NCBI RefSeq assembly: GCF_023674425.1
Contig: NZ_CP098401.1
Coordinates: 2,463,501 to 2,527,500 of the forward strand
Length of the DNA: 64,000 nucleotides
From: Sphingomonas donggukensis
GTDB lineage: Bacteria > Pseudomonadota > Alphaproteobacteria > Sphingomonadales > Sphingomonadaceae
Direction of reading: 5' to 3'
Of the stretch, positions 17,709 through 25,980 are shown one piece after another. The notes beneath the pieces are model-generated. The model worked only from the letters and a program-made list of their open reading frames with translations. It was not told the origin of the DNA and did not search any database. Within the stretch, counting starts at the first letter, position 1. Each line of letters opens with the position of its first letter. Made by a program: the position numbers and the translations under genes.

Positions 17709-19240
17709 CAGTAGGCGCGCCCGATCAGCACGCGCTCGACCGCCGGTTCGCCGGTGAAGATGCACGGGCCGGAATCAGCACCCGTCTGGCCCATCGGGGC
17801 GTTGCGGATCGTGAGCTTCAGCGCCTTCAGCCGCGCGACCACCGCGTCGAGCGCGGCGCCGGTCGGCTTCGACCAGCGGACGTCGGCCCAGCCGGGTTTG
17901 GTCGCGTCGGCGAACATCGCCTCGACCCCCGCCCAGTCTTCGACGGGTGCGATACTGGCGCGCAGGCGGTCATGCGCTTCCTCGAACAGCCCGGCCTGGA
18001 TGCCCTCGAGCATCGCCGCAGCGTCGGCGACCAGCGCGTCCTTGGCGACCACCTGCGAATCGAGCTTGCCGTCCTCGCGGTACAGCCGGTCGCGGCGGAT
18101 CACCGACACGTTGCCGCCCGCCATGTCGCGCCCGCCGACCTCGATCACGATCGGCGCGCCCTTCTTGACCCAGCCCCAGCGCTTGGTCGCGGCCTTGGCG
18201 GGTTTCAGGTCGAGCAGCGCGCGGATCGGCTCGCCGAGCGCCACGCCCTTCGCCAGCTCGGCCTGCAACGCCTTGCAATAGTCGACCAGCGCCGCGTCTT
18301 CGGGTGCGTCGCGCAGCATTGGCACGATCACGATCTGCCACGGCGCGATGCGCGGCGGCACGCGCAGGCCAGCGTCGTCGCCGTGGACCATGATGACCCC
18401 GCCGATCATCCGCGTCGACACGCCCCAGCTGGTGGTGTTGGCATGCTCGAACTGCCCTTCCGCATTCTGGAAGCGGATGTTCTGGGCGTGGGCGAAATTG
18501 GTACCGAGGAAGTGCGAGGTGCCGGCCTGCAGCGCCTTGCCGTCCTGCATCATCGCTTCGATGCTGTAGGTCGCGACCGCGCCGGGGAAGCGCTCGTTCT
18601 CGGGCTTCTCGCCGGCGACGACCGGCAGCGCGAGGCAGGTTTCGGCGAACTCGCGGTACACTTCGAGCATCTTCAGCGTCTCGTCGCGCGCCTCCTGCGG
18701 CGTGGCGTGGGCGGTATGGCCCTCCTGCCACAGGAATTCGCTGGTGCGCAGGAACATCCGCGTCCGCATTTCCCAGCGCACGACGTTGGCCCATTGGTTG
18801 ATGAGCACGGGCAGGTCGCGCCACGACTGAATCCAGCGGGCGAATGCGGTGCCGATTACGGTCTCGCTGGTCGGGCGCACGACCAGCGGCTCCTCCAGCT
18901 TCGCCTCGGGATCGGGGGTGAGGCCGCCCTTGCCGTCGCTGACCAGCCGGTGATGCGTGACGACCGCCATTTCCTTGGCGAAGCCCTCGACGTGCTCGGC
19001 TTCCTTCTCGAAATAGGAGAGCGGGATGAAGAGCGGGAAATAGCAATTCTCGTGCCCCGTCGCCTTGATCCGGTCGTCGAGCAGGCGCTGGATCCGCTCC
19101 CAGATGCCGTAGCCCCACGGCCGGATGACCATGCATCCGCGCACGCCCGATTCCTCGGCGAGATCGGCCTCCGTGATGACGGACTGGTACCAGGCGGCGA
19201 AGTCGGCTTCGCGGGTGACGGGCAGGGCGCGCTTTATCAT
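17708..19240 (-). CDS. proS: Prolyl-tRNA synthetase, archaeal/eukaryotic type
   Basis: 510 residues. The opening ADLAEESGVRGCMVIRPWGY, the HENCYFPLFIPLSYF stretch, WQEGHTAHAT, and a C-terminus ending in tyrosine (VLIGRAY) are those of the ProS type 3 form, not the bacterial type with the inserted editing domain nor the short form of about 440 residues found in many alphaproteobacteria. It charges tRNA-Pro. There is no large INS editing domain between motifs 2 and 3. The 50-bp gap upstream separates it from the Cas5d-like gene. Confidence 0.94.
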   Translation of the reverse strand: MIKRALPVTREADFAAWYQSVITEADLAEESGVRGCMVIRPWGYGIWERIQRLLDDRIKATGHENCYFPLFIPLSYFEKEAEHVEGFAKEMAVVTHHRLVSDGKGGLTPDPEAKLEEPLVVRPTSETVIGTAFARWIQSWRDLPVLINQWANVVRWEMRTRMFLRTSEFLWQEGHTAHATPQEARDETLKMLEVYREFAETCLALPVVAGEKPENERFPGAVATYSIEAMMQDGKALQAGTSHFLGTNFAHAQNIRFQNAEGQFEHANTTSWGVSTRMIGGVIMVHGDDAGLRVPPRIAPWQIVIVPMLRDAPEDAALVDYCKALQAELAKGVALGEPIRALLDLKPAKAATKRWGWVKKGAPIVIEVGGRDMAGGNVSVIRRDRLYREDGKLDSQVVAKDALVADAAAMLEGIQAGLFEEAHDRLRASIAPVEDWAGVEAMFADATKPGWADVRWSKPTGAALDAVVARLKALKLTIRNAPMGQTGADSGPCIFTGEPAVERVLIGRAY

Positions 19241-19290
19241 GGGGCGCGGATAGCGGTGTTCGCGCGGTTCGTCACGCCTGCGCGACGCCG

Positions 19291-19845
19291 TTACCCGAAC
19301 ACCAGCGGGCTGTCGGCAGGCGGCACGTGGACGACCCCGGCCACTGCGACGGCGCGGAAGAAGCGACGGCGGCGGTCACCGGCGAAATCTATGCCGTGCA
19401 GCATCCATCCATAATCGATATCGGCGCCGCCCGCAGCGGCGTCCGCCACGCTATCCGGATCGATCGCCCGCGCCACGCCGGCGAACCCCGCGCGCCCAAG
19501 GAACACTGTGGGCGCTGTCCTGATCGCGCGCTTGAACATCGCTGCATGACGCCCGGCCTCTGCGGCAGGTTCGCCAGCGTGCAGCTCGAAATGCGCGCCG
19601 ACGACATAGCCGACGTCTCGCAGCGACAGGATGCGGCGGCCATCCTCCTCGCCCTGCTCGTTCCGGACCGGGGCAATCGCCCGGATCGTGTCGACGACCC
19701 AGGTCATGCCGGGTCGCCAGTAGATCGCGTCGAGTATCCCGCGCGCGGCATGCGGAGTAATGATGTCGTAACTGATCAGGTCACGCTGGAATTCCGGGCG
19801 TGCGAACAGCGCCCTGTCGCCGGCCAGATGCACGCAGACTGCCAC
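19291..19845 (-). CDS. Solitary Cas5d-like (Cas5, subtype I-C) protein, LexA box upstream
   Basis: 184 residues. The N-terminus DRALFARPEFQRDLISYDII, then TPHAARGILDAIYWRPGMTW and a PVRNE segment, and near the C-terminus DYGWMLHGIDF followed by FFRAVAVAGVVHVP, match the Cas5d (Cas5c) protein of type I-C CRISPR systems, which processes crRNA and caps its 5' handle. It is about 40 residues shorter than usual; the gap falls after RNE, where I expect a loop of about 30 residues. A His aligned with the catalytic KH pair remains (GRH, residues 98-100). The start is a GTG at 19845 with GGAGA 7 bases upstream. No cas3, cas8c, cas7, cas1/2 or array is in the window. Confidence 0.72.
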   Translation of the reverse strand: MAVCVHLAGDRALFARPEFQRDLISYDIITPHAARGILDAIYWRPGMTWVVDTIRAIAPVRNEQGEEDGRRILSLRDVGYVVGAHFELHAGEPAAEAGRHAAMFKRAIRTAPTVFLGRAGFAGVARAIDPDSVADAAAGGADIDYGWMLHGIDFAGDRRRRFFRAVAVAGVVHVPPADSPLVFG

Positions 19846-19860
19846 AATTATTCTCCATAT

Positions 19861-19875
19861 GTTCCCATATTGTTC
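19861..19875 (-). promoter_or_regulatory. LexA-type SOS box
   Basis: GTTCCCATATTGTTC fits the alphaproteobacterial SOS box GTTC-N7-GTTC exactly. It ends 15 bases before the GTG of the Cas5d-like gene, where LexA would cover the promoter or start of transcription. It also lies 133 bases upstream of the possible + strand small gene at 20009. Confidence 0.72.
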
Positions 19876-20008
19876 ATAACAGGCTGTACGGCGCGCGCTG
19901 CGGAAATACATCCGGATTGGATGCGATCGCCTTGGCCGAGAGCCGGCGAATTGCGGATAGTGGTGCGGTCGTCCGGCATCCGCCAGACGTTGATCGAAGG
20001 GGATTCCC

Positions 20009-20170
20009 ATGAGCCATGTCCACCGTCTCGAACTGCGCATCGCCGTGCCCCGTCGCGGGCCGATCAAGATCGACATCGACGCGCATGACGTATTTCCCGA
20101 ATGCGCGCCTGCTCCCGCGCCGCCGGTGTCGCGTCCGGCGGGCAACGCTTGGCTTGCAATGCAGGCCTGA
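20009..20170 (+). CDS. Possible small protein, 53 residues, unknown
   Basis: An ATG preceded by AAGGGG at a suitable distance opens a 53-codon frame: MSHVHRLELRIAVPRRGPIK, an acidic IDIDAHDVFPE segment, a Pro/Ala-rich stretch, then NAWLAMQA and TGA. No membrane segment or known motif is visible. It is divergent from the Cas5d-like gene and shares its LexA-box intergenic region; 17 bp later the EamA transporter begins. It could be a real small gene or a leader for the transporter. Confidence 0.4.
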   Translation: MSHVHRLELRIAVPRRGPIKIDIDAHDVFPECAPAPAPPVSRPAGNAWLAMQA

Positions 20171-20187
20171 CCGCATAGGGCGGCGGG

Positions 20188-21096
20188 GTGACGACCGCCG
20201 CCGACCGCATCCTGCCCGCGATTGCCTATCGCCTCGTGTCGGTGCTGGCGTTCGCCACGATGGGCGCGCTCATCAAGCTGGCGGAGGTGCGCGGGGCGGG
20301 GCTCGCCGAACTGCTGTTCTTTCGGCAGGCGGGGTCGCTGCCGGTCATCGTCGGCTGGGTGGCGCTGGGGCCGGGGCTGGCGACGCTTCGGACGCAGCGG
20401 ATCGGCGCGCATGCGCTGCGGTGCGTGGTCGGGCTGTCGAGCATGACGCTGATGTTCGCGACCCTGCTGCTGCTGCCGCTGGCGGAGGCGACCACGCTGC
20501 AGTTCACGGTGCCGATCTTCGCGACGATCCTGGGCGCGGTGGTGCTGCGCGAGGCGACGGGGAGGCATCGCTGGAGCGCGGTGCTGCTGGGCTTTGCCGG
20601 CGTGCTGGTCGTTGCGCAGCCGGGGAGTGGTCACATCCCGCTGCTGGGCGCCGCGACCGGGCTGGGGGCGGCATTCCTGTCGGCGAGCGTATCGATCCTG
20701 ATCCGCCGCATGGGGTCGAGCGAGCCGCCGGCGACGATCGTGTTCTACTTCGCCTTGTTGTCGATGGTGCCGCTGGTCCCGGCCTTCCTGTGGACGTTCA
20801 CCGCGCACGATGCCGGCACATGGGCGATGCTGGTCGCGATCGGCATGGTCGGCGCGGTCGGGCAGTTGGCGATGACGACCGCGCTCAGCCTCGCGCCAGT
20901 GTCGGTGGTGGTGCCGATGGATTATTCGGGGCTGCTGTGGGCGACGCTCTACGGCTGGGCCCTGTTTGGCGTGCTGCCGGGCGCGGCGACCTGGGCGGGC
21001 GCACCGATCATCGTCGCGAGCGGGCTCTATATCGTCTGGCGCGAGCAGCGCCTGGCCCGCGGCATCGCTCGCAGCGCCCCGGCGGTCAGCGACTGA
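20188..21096 (+). CDS. EamA-family (DMT superfamily) transporter
   Basis: 302 residues with ten predicted hydrophobic helices in two EamA halves (for example RLVSVLAFATMGALIKLAEV in the first and the LVAIGMVGAVGQLAMTTALS region in the second). It resembles the RhaT/DMT drug-metabolite exporters; the substrate is unknown. The start is GTG. The C-terminal tail is short and basic. It converges with gcvPB, 21 bp between the stops. Confidence 0.88.
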   Translation: MTTAADRILPAIAYRLVSVLAFATMGALIKLAEVRGAGLAELLFFRQAGSLPVIVGWVALGPGLATLRTQRIGAHALRCVVGLSSMTLMFATLLLLPLAEATTLQFTVPIFATILGAVVLREATGRHRWSAVLLGFAGVLVVAQPGSGHIPLLGAATGLGAAFLSASVSILIRRMGSSEPPATIVFYFALLSMVPLVPAFLWTFTAHDAGTWAMLVAIGMVGAVGQLAMTTALSLAPVSVVVPMDYSGLLWATLYGWALFGVLPGAATWAGAPIIVASGLYIVWREQRLARGIARSAPAVSD

Positions 21097-21117
21097 CCGA
21101 CCGCCGGGCGTGCCCGC

Positions 21118-22677
21118 TCAGGCGACCGCGTCCTTCCACGCCAGCACCGGCTTGCGCGCCGCCAGCGTCTCGTCGAGGCGGCGGCGGGGAGCGAAGTACG
21201 GCGCGGACTTCAGCGACGCATCGCCGGCCTTCGCCCGCTCCGCCACCGAACGCAGCGCGCCGATAAACTGGTCGAGTGCCGCCTTCGATTCGGTCTCGGT
21301 CGGCTCGACCAGCATCGCGCCGTGGACGACCAGCGGGAAATACACCGTCATCGGGTGATAGCCCTCGTCGATCAGCCCCTTGGCGATGTCGATCGTCGAG
21401 AAACCGTCGGGCAGGCCGGCGTCGCTGAAGATCGCCTCGTGCATGCACGGCCCCGACGCGGCGAAGGGCGCATCGAGAGTGTCCTCCAGGCTGCGCAGGA
21501 CGTAGTTGGCGTTGAGTACGGCGTCCTCGGCGACCTGGCGCAACCCGTCCGCGCCGTGGCTGAGAATGTACGCCAGTGCGCGCGTGAACATGCCCATCTG
21601 GCCGTGGAAGGCGACCATGCGGCCGAACGAATCGGGGTGACGATCCTCGACGGTTTCTTCCTCGACCAATGTGATGTGGCCGTCGGCATGGCGTTCGGTG
21701 AAGGGGAGGGGGCCGAACGGCGACAGCGCCTCCGACAGCACCACCGGCCCCGAGCCCGGCCCGCCGCCGCCGTGCGGGGTCGAGAAGGTCTTGTGGAGGT
21801 TGATGTGCATGGCATCGACGCCGAGGTCGCCCGGACGTACCCGCCCAACGATCGCATTGAAGTTCGCGCCGTCGCAATAGACGTAGCCGCCCGTGGCATG
21901 GACCGCGTCCGAAATCTCTTTCAGGTCGCGCTCGAACAGGCCGCAGGTGTTGGGGTTGGTGATCATCACCGCGGCGACGTCCGGCCCCAGCCGCGCCTTG
22001 AGCGCCGCGGTGTCGACGCGGCCCTCGGCGGTGGCGGGAATGTCCTCGACCTGGAAACCGGCGAACGCGGCGGTGGCGGGGTTGGTGCCGTGGGCCGATT
22101 CGGGGACCAGCACGACCTTGCGGTGGCCCTCTCCGCGCTTCTCCAGCGCCGCCTTGATGCACAGGATGCCGCACAGCTCGCCGTGGGCGCCGGCCTTGGG
22201 GCTCATCGCGACGCCGTGCATGCCGGTCAGCTCGATCAGCCAGACCGCCAGTTCGTTGATGACGCCCAGCGCGCCCTGCACCGTGTCGACCGGCTGGAGC
22301 GGGTGGACGTCGGCGAAGCCCGGCATCCGCGCGACGCGTTCGTTGAGGCGCGGGTTGTGCTTCATCGTGCACGACCCGAGCGGGAAGAGCCCGAGGTCGA
22401 TCGCGTAATTCTGGCGGCTGAGGCGGGTGTAGTGGCGCACCGTCTCGGGCTCCGACAGGCCGGGCAGGCCGATCGGGGCGGAGCGGGCGAGACTGCCGAG
22501 GCGGCTGGGCGCAGCCGGTGCGTCGGCGAGGTCGACGCCGGTGGTGGCGGTCGATCCGATCTCGAAGATCGTCGCTTCCTCCAGCATCAGCGCACGGTTG
22601 CCGGTGAAGGTCGCGGGGGCGGCGTCACCGCCCTTGCCCATCTCGGGACGCCAGCCGCTCTGGTTGATCGCGTTCAT
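21118..22677 (-). CDS. gcvPB: Glycine dehydrogenase (decarboxylating) subunit 2
   Basis: 519 residues, the C-terminal half of P-protein in the two-subunit form. The PLP lysine is in [18 protein letters not shown], and the region [11 protein letters not shown] near the N-terminus is characteristic. With GcvPA it decarboxylates glycine and loads the aminomethyl group on GcvH. Its start overlaps the gcvPA stop (ATGA). It is the last gene of the gcvT-gcvH-gcvPA-gcvPB operon. The N-terminal first 40 residues are more variable than usual. Confidence 0.96.
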   Translation of the reverse strand: MNAINQSGWRPEMGKGGDAAPATFTGNRALMLEEATIFEIGSTATTGVDLADAPAAPSRLGSLARSAPIGLPGLSEPETVRHYTRLSRQNYAIDLGLFPLGSCTMKHNPRLNERVARMPGFADVHPLQPVDTVQGALGVINELAVWLIELTGMHGVAMSPKAGAHGELCGILCIKAALEKRGEGHRKVVLVPESAHGTNPATAAFAGFQVEDIPATAEGRVDTAALKARLGPDVAAVMITNPNTCGLFERDLKEISDAVHATGGYVYCDGANFNAIVGRVRPGDLGVDAMHINLHKTFSTPHGGGGPGSGPVVLSEALSPFGPLPFTERHADGHITLVEEETVEDRHPDSFGRMVAFHGQMGMFTRALAYILSHGADGLRQVAEDAVLNANYVLRSLEDTLDAPFAASGPCMHEAIFSDAGLPDGFSTIDIAKGLIDEGYHPMTVYFPLVVHGAMLVEPTETESKAALDQFIGALRSVAERAKAGDASLKSAPYFAPRRRLDETLAARKPVLAWKDAVA

Positions 22678-24032
22678 GCCAGCACCTCCTGAAGAGCGGT
22701 CGCAAGGGTTTCGAGGTCCTCCGCGGTCGTCGTCTCGGTCACCGCGACGACCAGGCCGTTTTCGAGCGCATCCTCGCCCGGATAGAGCCGGCCGAGCGAC
22801 ACGCCGGCGAGGATCCCGCGATCGGCGAGTTCGCGAACGATCGGGCGGGCCTCCCGCGGTAGCTTCAGCGTAAATTCGTTGAAGAACACCGGCGTCACCA
22901 GTTCGACCCCCGGCACCTGTGCGAGCCGGTCGGCGGCGGCGCTGGCGCCGGCGTGGTTGAGCTCGGCGAGACCGCGCAGCCCCGCTTCGCCGAGCAGGGT
23001 CATATGGATCGAGAAGGCGAGCGCGCAGAGCCCGCTGTTGGTACAGATGTTCGACGTCGCCTTCTCACGACGGATATGCTGCTCGCGGGTCGAGAGGGTG
23101 AGGACGAAGCCGCGCTTGCCGTCGGCATCGACGGTCTCGCCGCACAGGCGGCCCGGCATCTGGCGGACGTATTTTTCCTTGCAGCCGAACAGCCCGACAT
23201 AGGGTCCGCCGAACTGCAGCCCGACGCCGATCGACTGGCCTTCGCCGACGACGATATCGGCGTCCATCTCGCCCGGCGACGTGATCGCGCCCAGCGCCAC
23301 CGGCTCGGTCACGACCGCGATCAGCAGCGCCTTCTTCGCGTGGCACACATCGGCGAGCGGGGTCAGGTCGGCGATACGACCCAGAATGTCAGGATACTGC
23401 ACGACCACGCACGACGTATCGTCGTCGATCGCGGCGATCAGCGCGTCGATGTCGGTGTCGGCGGCAAGCGTCGGCAGCGACGTCTCGAGCGTGTCGCCTG
23501 TGTACTTCGCCATCGTGTTCGCAACCGAGACATAGTGCGGGTGCAGCCCCGACGACAGGATCGCCTTGCTGCGCCGTGTGATCCGCCGCGCCATGCCGAT
23601 CGCCTCCCAGCAGGCGGTCGAGCCGTCGTACATGGACGCGTTGGCGACGTCGGTGCCGAGCAGGCGCGCGACCTGGCTCTGGAACTCGAACAGCATCTGC
23701 AACGTGCCCTGCGCGATCTCGGGCTGATAGGGCGTGTAGGCGGTCAGATACTCGCCGCGCTGGATCAGGTGATCGACCGACGCGGGCACATGATGGCGAT
23801 AGGCGCCGCAGCCGAGGAAGAACGGCACGTCGCCGGCAACCGTGTTCTGCCGGGCGAGTGCGGCCATGTGGCGCTCGACAGAGAGTTCGCTGGCATGGTT
23901 GGGCAGGCCGTGGATCGGGCCATCGAGCCGCGCGGCCTCGGGCACGTCGGCGAACAGGTCGTCGATCGACGCGGCGCCGATGGTGGCGAGCATGGCCGTG
24001 CGGTCGGTGTCGGTGAGGGGCAGGTAGCGCAT
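22674..24032 (-). CDS. gcvPA: Glycine dehydrogenase (decarboxylating) subunit 1
   Basis: 452 residues, the N-terminal half of the split P-protein. Typical segments are [54 protein letters not shown] and NSGLCALAF. It pairs with GcvPB to form the active decarboxylase. Overlaps gcvPB by four bases; a 97-bp gap to gcvH holds a palindromic repeat that leaves the operon order intact. Confidence 0.96.
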   Translation of the reverse strand: MRYLPLTDTDRTAMLATIGAASIDDLFADVPEAARLDGPIHGLPNHASELSVERHMAALARQNTVAGDVPFFLGCGAYRHHVPASVDHLIQRGEYLTAYTPYQPEIAQGTLQMLFEFQSQVARLLGTDVANASMYDGSTACWEAIGMARRITRRSKAILSSGLHPHYVSVANTMAKYTGDTLETSLPTLAADTDIDALIAAIDDDTSCVVVQYPDILGRIADLTPLADVCHAKKALLIAVVTEPVALGAITSPGEMDADIVVGEGQSIGVGLQFGGPYVGLFGCKEKYVRQMPGRLCGETVDADGKRGFVLTLSTREQHIRREKATSNICTNSGLCALAFSIHMTLLGEAGLRGLAELNHAGASAAADRLAQVPGVELVTPVFFNEFTLKLPREARPIVRELADRGILAGVSLGRLYPGEDALENGLVVAVTETTTAEDLETLATALQEVLA

Positions 24033-24048
24033 GACGACTTCCTAAGGC

Positions 24049-24128
24049 GTCACCCCAGCGCAGGCCGGGGTCTCGGGCCGCAAGCGATACGGCGGGAGAT
24101 GCCAGCCTTCGCTGGCATGACGGTGGGG
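24049..24128. repeat. Palindromic repeat inside the gcv operon (family B)
   Basis: Two hairpin arms, GTCACCCCAGCGCAGGCCGGGG and GATGCCAGCCTTCGCTGGCAT, lie between the gcvH stop and the gcvPA start. This is the classic CCCCAGC...GCTGGCATGACG dispersed element. In mRNA it would fold into strong hairpins and could alter gcvP stability relative to gcvH. Confidence 0.75.
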
Positions 24129-24129
24129 A

Positions 24130-24501
24130 TTACAGCTTCGCGACGAACTCGGCGTAGGCGGCTTCGTCCATCAGCGCCTCGACCTCGCTCGGGTCGGCGA
24201 GGGTCAGCTTGAAGAACCAGCCCTCGCCCTCCGGGTCCGAATTGACGAGATCGGGCTGGTCGGCGAGCGCCGGGTTGCCCTCGATCACGGTGCCGCCGAC
24301 CGGCGAATAGACGTCGGACGCGGCCTTGACCGATTCGACCACGGCGGCCTCGTCGCCCTTGGCCAGCGTGCGGCCCTCGGCGGGGACGTCGACGAACACG
24401 ATGTCGCCCAACTGCCCCTGCGCATAGTCGCTGATGCCGACCGTCCCGGTCGCGCCGTCGACGTCGATCCACTCATGATCTTCGGTGAAATAGCGGCTCA
24501 T
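24130..24501 (-). CDS. gcvH: Glycine cleavage system H protein
   Basis: 123 residues, normal length. The lipoylated lysine is in [17 protein letters not shown]. The N-terminus [16 protein letters not shown] and the closing [20 protein letters not shown] are typical. It shuttles the aminomethyl group between P and T proteins. The ATG overlaps the gcvT stop by four bases (ATGA). Confidence 0.96.
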   Translation of the reverse strand: MSRYFTEDHEWIDVDGATGTVGISDYAQGQLGDIVFVDVPAEGRTLAKGDEAAVVESVKAASDVYSPVGGTVIEGNPALADQPDLVNSDPEGEGWFFKLTLADPSEVEALMDEAAYAEFVAKL

Positions 24502-25640
24502 GCGGAAGCTCCTTTGCGGACATAGCGGTGGGGGACGAAGGGCATGGCGGCGACGGTCGCGCTATGGACCTTGCCGCGCTGGGACAGGGTGACGGTCGTG
24601 CCGGGCTCGGCCATCGCGACCGGCACATAGGCCATCGCGATCGGCGCGCCGACGCTCGGGGCGAAGCCGCCCGAGGTGACCTTGCCGACCTCGCTGCCCT
24701 CGGCATCGAGGACCAGCGCGCCCTCGCGGACCGGCTGGCGGCCATCGACCATCAGGCCGACGCGCTTGGTGATCGCGGCGCCGTCACGCTCGGCCATGAT
24801 GCGGGCGTGGCCGGGGAAGCCGCCTTCCTCGCGCCGTCGCTTGGAGAGCGCGAAGCCGAGGTCGGCCATGACCGGCGTCGTGTCGGGGTCGAGATCGTGG
24901 CCGTAGAGCGGCAACCCCGCCTCCAGCCGCAGTGAATCGCGCGCGCCGAGGCCGATCGGCTTGACCTCCGGCTGGTCGGTGAGCGCATCGGCCAGCGCGG
25001 TCGCGAGGTGACCGGGCACCGAAATCTCGAACCCGTCCTCACCGGTGTAGCCCGACCGGCTGACGCCGATCTGCGCGCCTTGAAAGTCGTAGGCCGAGCC
25101 CTGCATGAAGCCGAGCGACTCGACCCCCGGCACGACCCGCGCCAGCGCATCGACCGCCTTCGGCCCCTGCAGCGCCAACAGCGCCTGGTCGTCGAGGTGG
25201 TTGATGCCGATCTCGTCGGCCATGTGCTCGCGCAGATGGGCGATGTCGTCCCACTTGGTCGCGCCGTTGACCACGACGTAGAAGGATTCGTCGCCCAGGC
25301 GGGTGACCATCAGGTCGTCGAGGATGCCGCCATTGTCGGCGAGCAGCAGCGAGTAGCGGATGCGCGCTTCCTTCAGCGCGGCGAAGTCGCCGGGCATCAA
25401 GGCCTCCAGCGCCGCGGTCGCGCCGGGGCCGGATATCATCAGCTGGCCCATGTGGCTGACATCGAACAGCCCGGCCGATTCGCGCACCCACAGATGCTCG
25501 GCCATGATGCCTTCGTACTGGACGGGCATGTGATAGCCGGCAAAGGCGACCATGCGGCCACCCTTCGCGCGGTGCCACGCGTCGAGCGGCAGGGTGAGGG
25601 TTTCGGGGGTTTCGACCGGGGTGTCGTCGTCGCTCATCAT
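24498..25640 (-). CDS. gcvT: Glycine cleavage system T protein (aminomethyltransferase)
   Basis: 380 residues. The N-terminal [32 protein letters not shown], and [10 protein letters not shown] (folate site) are the expected GcvT motifs. It releases ammonia and transfers the one-carbon unit to tetrahydrofolate. Three possible starts are adjacent (GTG 25643, ATG 25640, ATG 25637); GGAAGG upstream favours 25640. It is the first gene of the operon, downstream of a tandem glycine riboswitch, so expression should rise with glycine. Confidence 0.95.
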   Translation of the reverse strand: MMSDDDTPVETPETLTLPLDAWHRAKGGRMVAFAGYHMPVQYEGIMAEHLWVRESAGLFDVSHMGQLMISGPGATAALEALMPGDFAALKEARIRYSLLLADNGGILDDLMVTRLGDESFYVVVNGATKWDDIAHLREHMADEIGINHLDDQALLALQGPKAVDALARVVPGVESLGFMQGSAYDFQGAQIGVSRSGYTGEDGFEISVPGHLATALADALTDQPEVKPIGLGARDSLRLEAGLPLYGHDLDPDTTPVMADLGFALSKRRREEGGFPGHARIMAERDGAAITKRVGLMVDGRQPVREGALVLDAEGSEVGKVTSGGFAPSVGAPIAMAYVPVAMAEPGTTVTLSQRGKVHSATVAAMPFVPHRYVRKGASA

Positions 25641-25695
25641 CACGGGCCTTCCAAACAGAGTCGCGACGACGCCAGCCGAGTGCCGCGCGCCATCG

Positions 25696-25902
25696 CCCCC
25701 TCTGTCACGGAAACCTGAGAGCTTTCCCCGCCGTAGCTCGTAAGAGCGAAGGCGGGTTACCCCTTCGGTGGTCCGCCGAAGCTCGTGCGAGCGAAGGCGG
25801 ACGCTTTCCAGAGTGTCGTATTCACGCGCGGTCCCTGGTGCCTGAGAGATTCCGGGGCGGTTGCTCCTTCGGCGAGTCCTGAAAGGACTACTCTCCCGCG
25901 CG
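25696..25902 (-). promoter_or_regulatory. Tandem glycine riboswitch upstream of gcvT
   Basis: Two aptamers are readable on the minus strand. Aptamer 1 (about 25825-25902) runs GGGAGAGTAG, CGCCGAAGGAGCAACC, AATCTCTCAGGCACC, then pairs back to the 5' arm. Aptamer 2 (about 25696-25814) runs CTCTGGAAAGCG, CACCGAAGGGGTAACC, AAAGCTCTCAGG, GACAGAGGGGG. The order and conserved loops are those of the cooperative glycine riboswitch. In aptamer 2 two peripheral stems are enlarged by copies of a 30-bp palindrome. The remaining sequence of 25641-25980 contains no gene. Confidence 0.92.
25727..25802. repeat. Two palindrome copies inside the second glycine aptamer
   Basis: Copy 1 at 25727-25756 and copy 2 at 25771-25802 share the pattern CCGCC(G/-)AAGCTCG...CGAGCGAAGGCGG. 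Both form the outer part of a stem in aptamer 2, so the aptamer core has kept its folding while two stems were replaced or lengthened. Confidence 0.7.
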
Positions 25903-25980
25903 TGTATCGACCCGGTTGCCCGGGCCTCGACGGGCGCGAGCCTTGGCGAGAGCGGGCGGCCAAGTCAATTGCCGACGCGC

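Noticed and set aside
19846..20008. CRISPR repeats near the Cas5d-like gene
   Set aside because: The intergenic DNA and both flanks were read for regularly spaced direct repeats; none were found.
25757..25963. A 68-codon frame in the gcvT leader
   Set aside because: It is the riboswitch itself; its codons follow the RNA stems.
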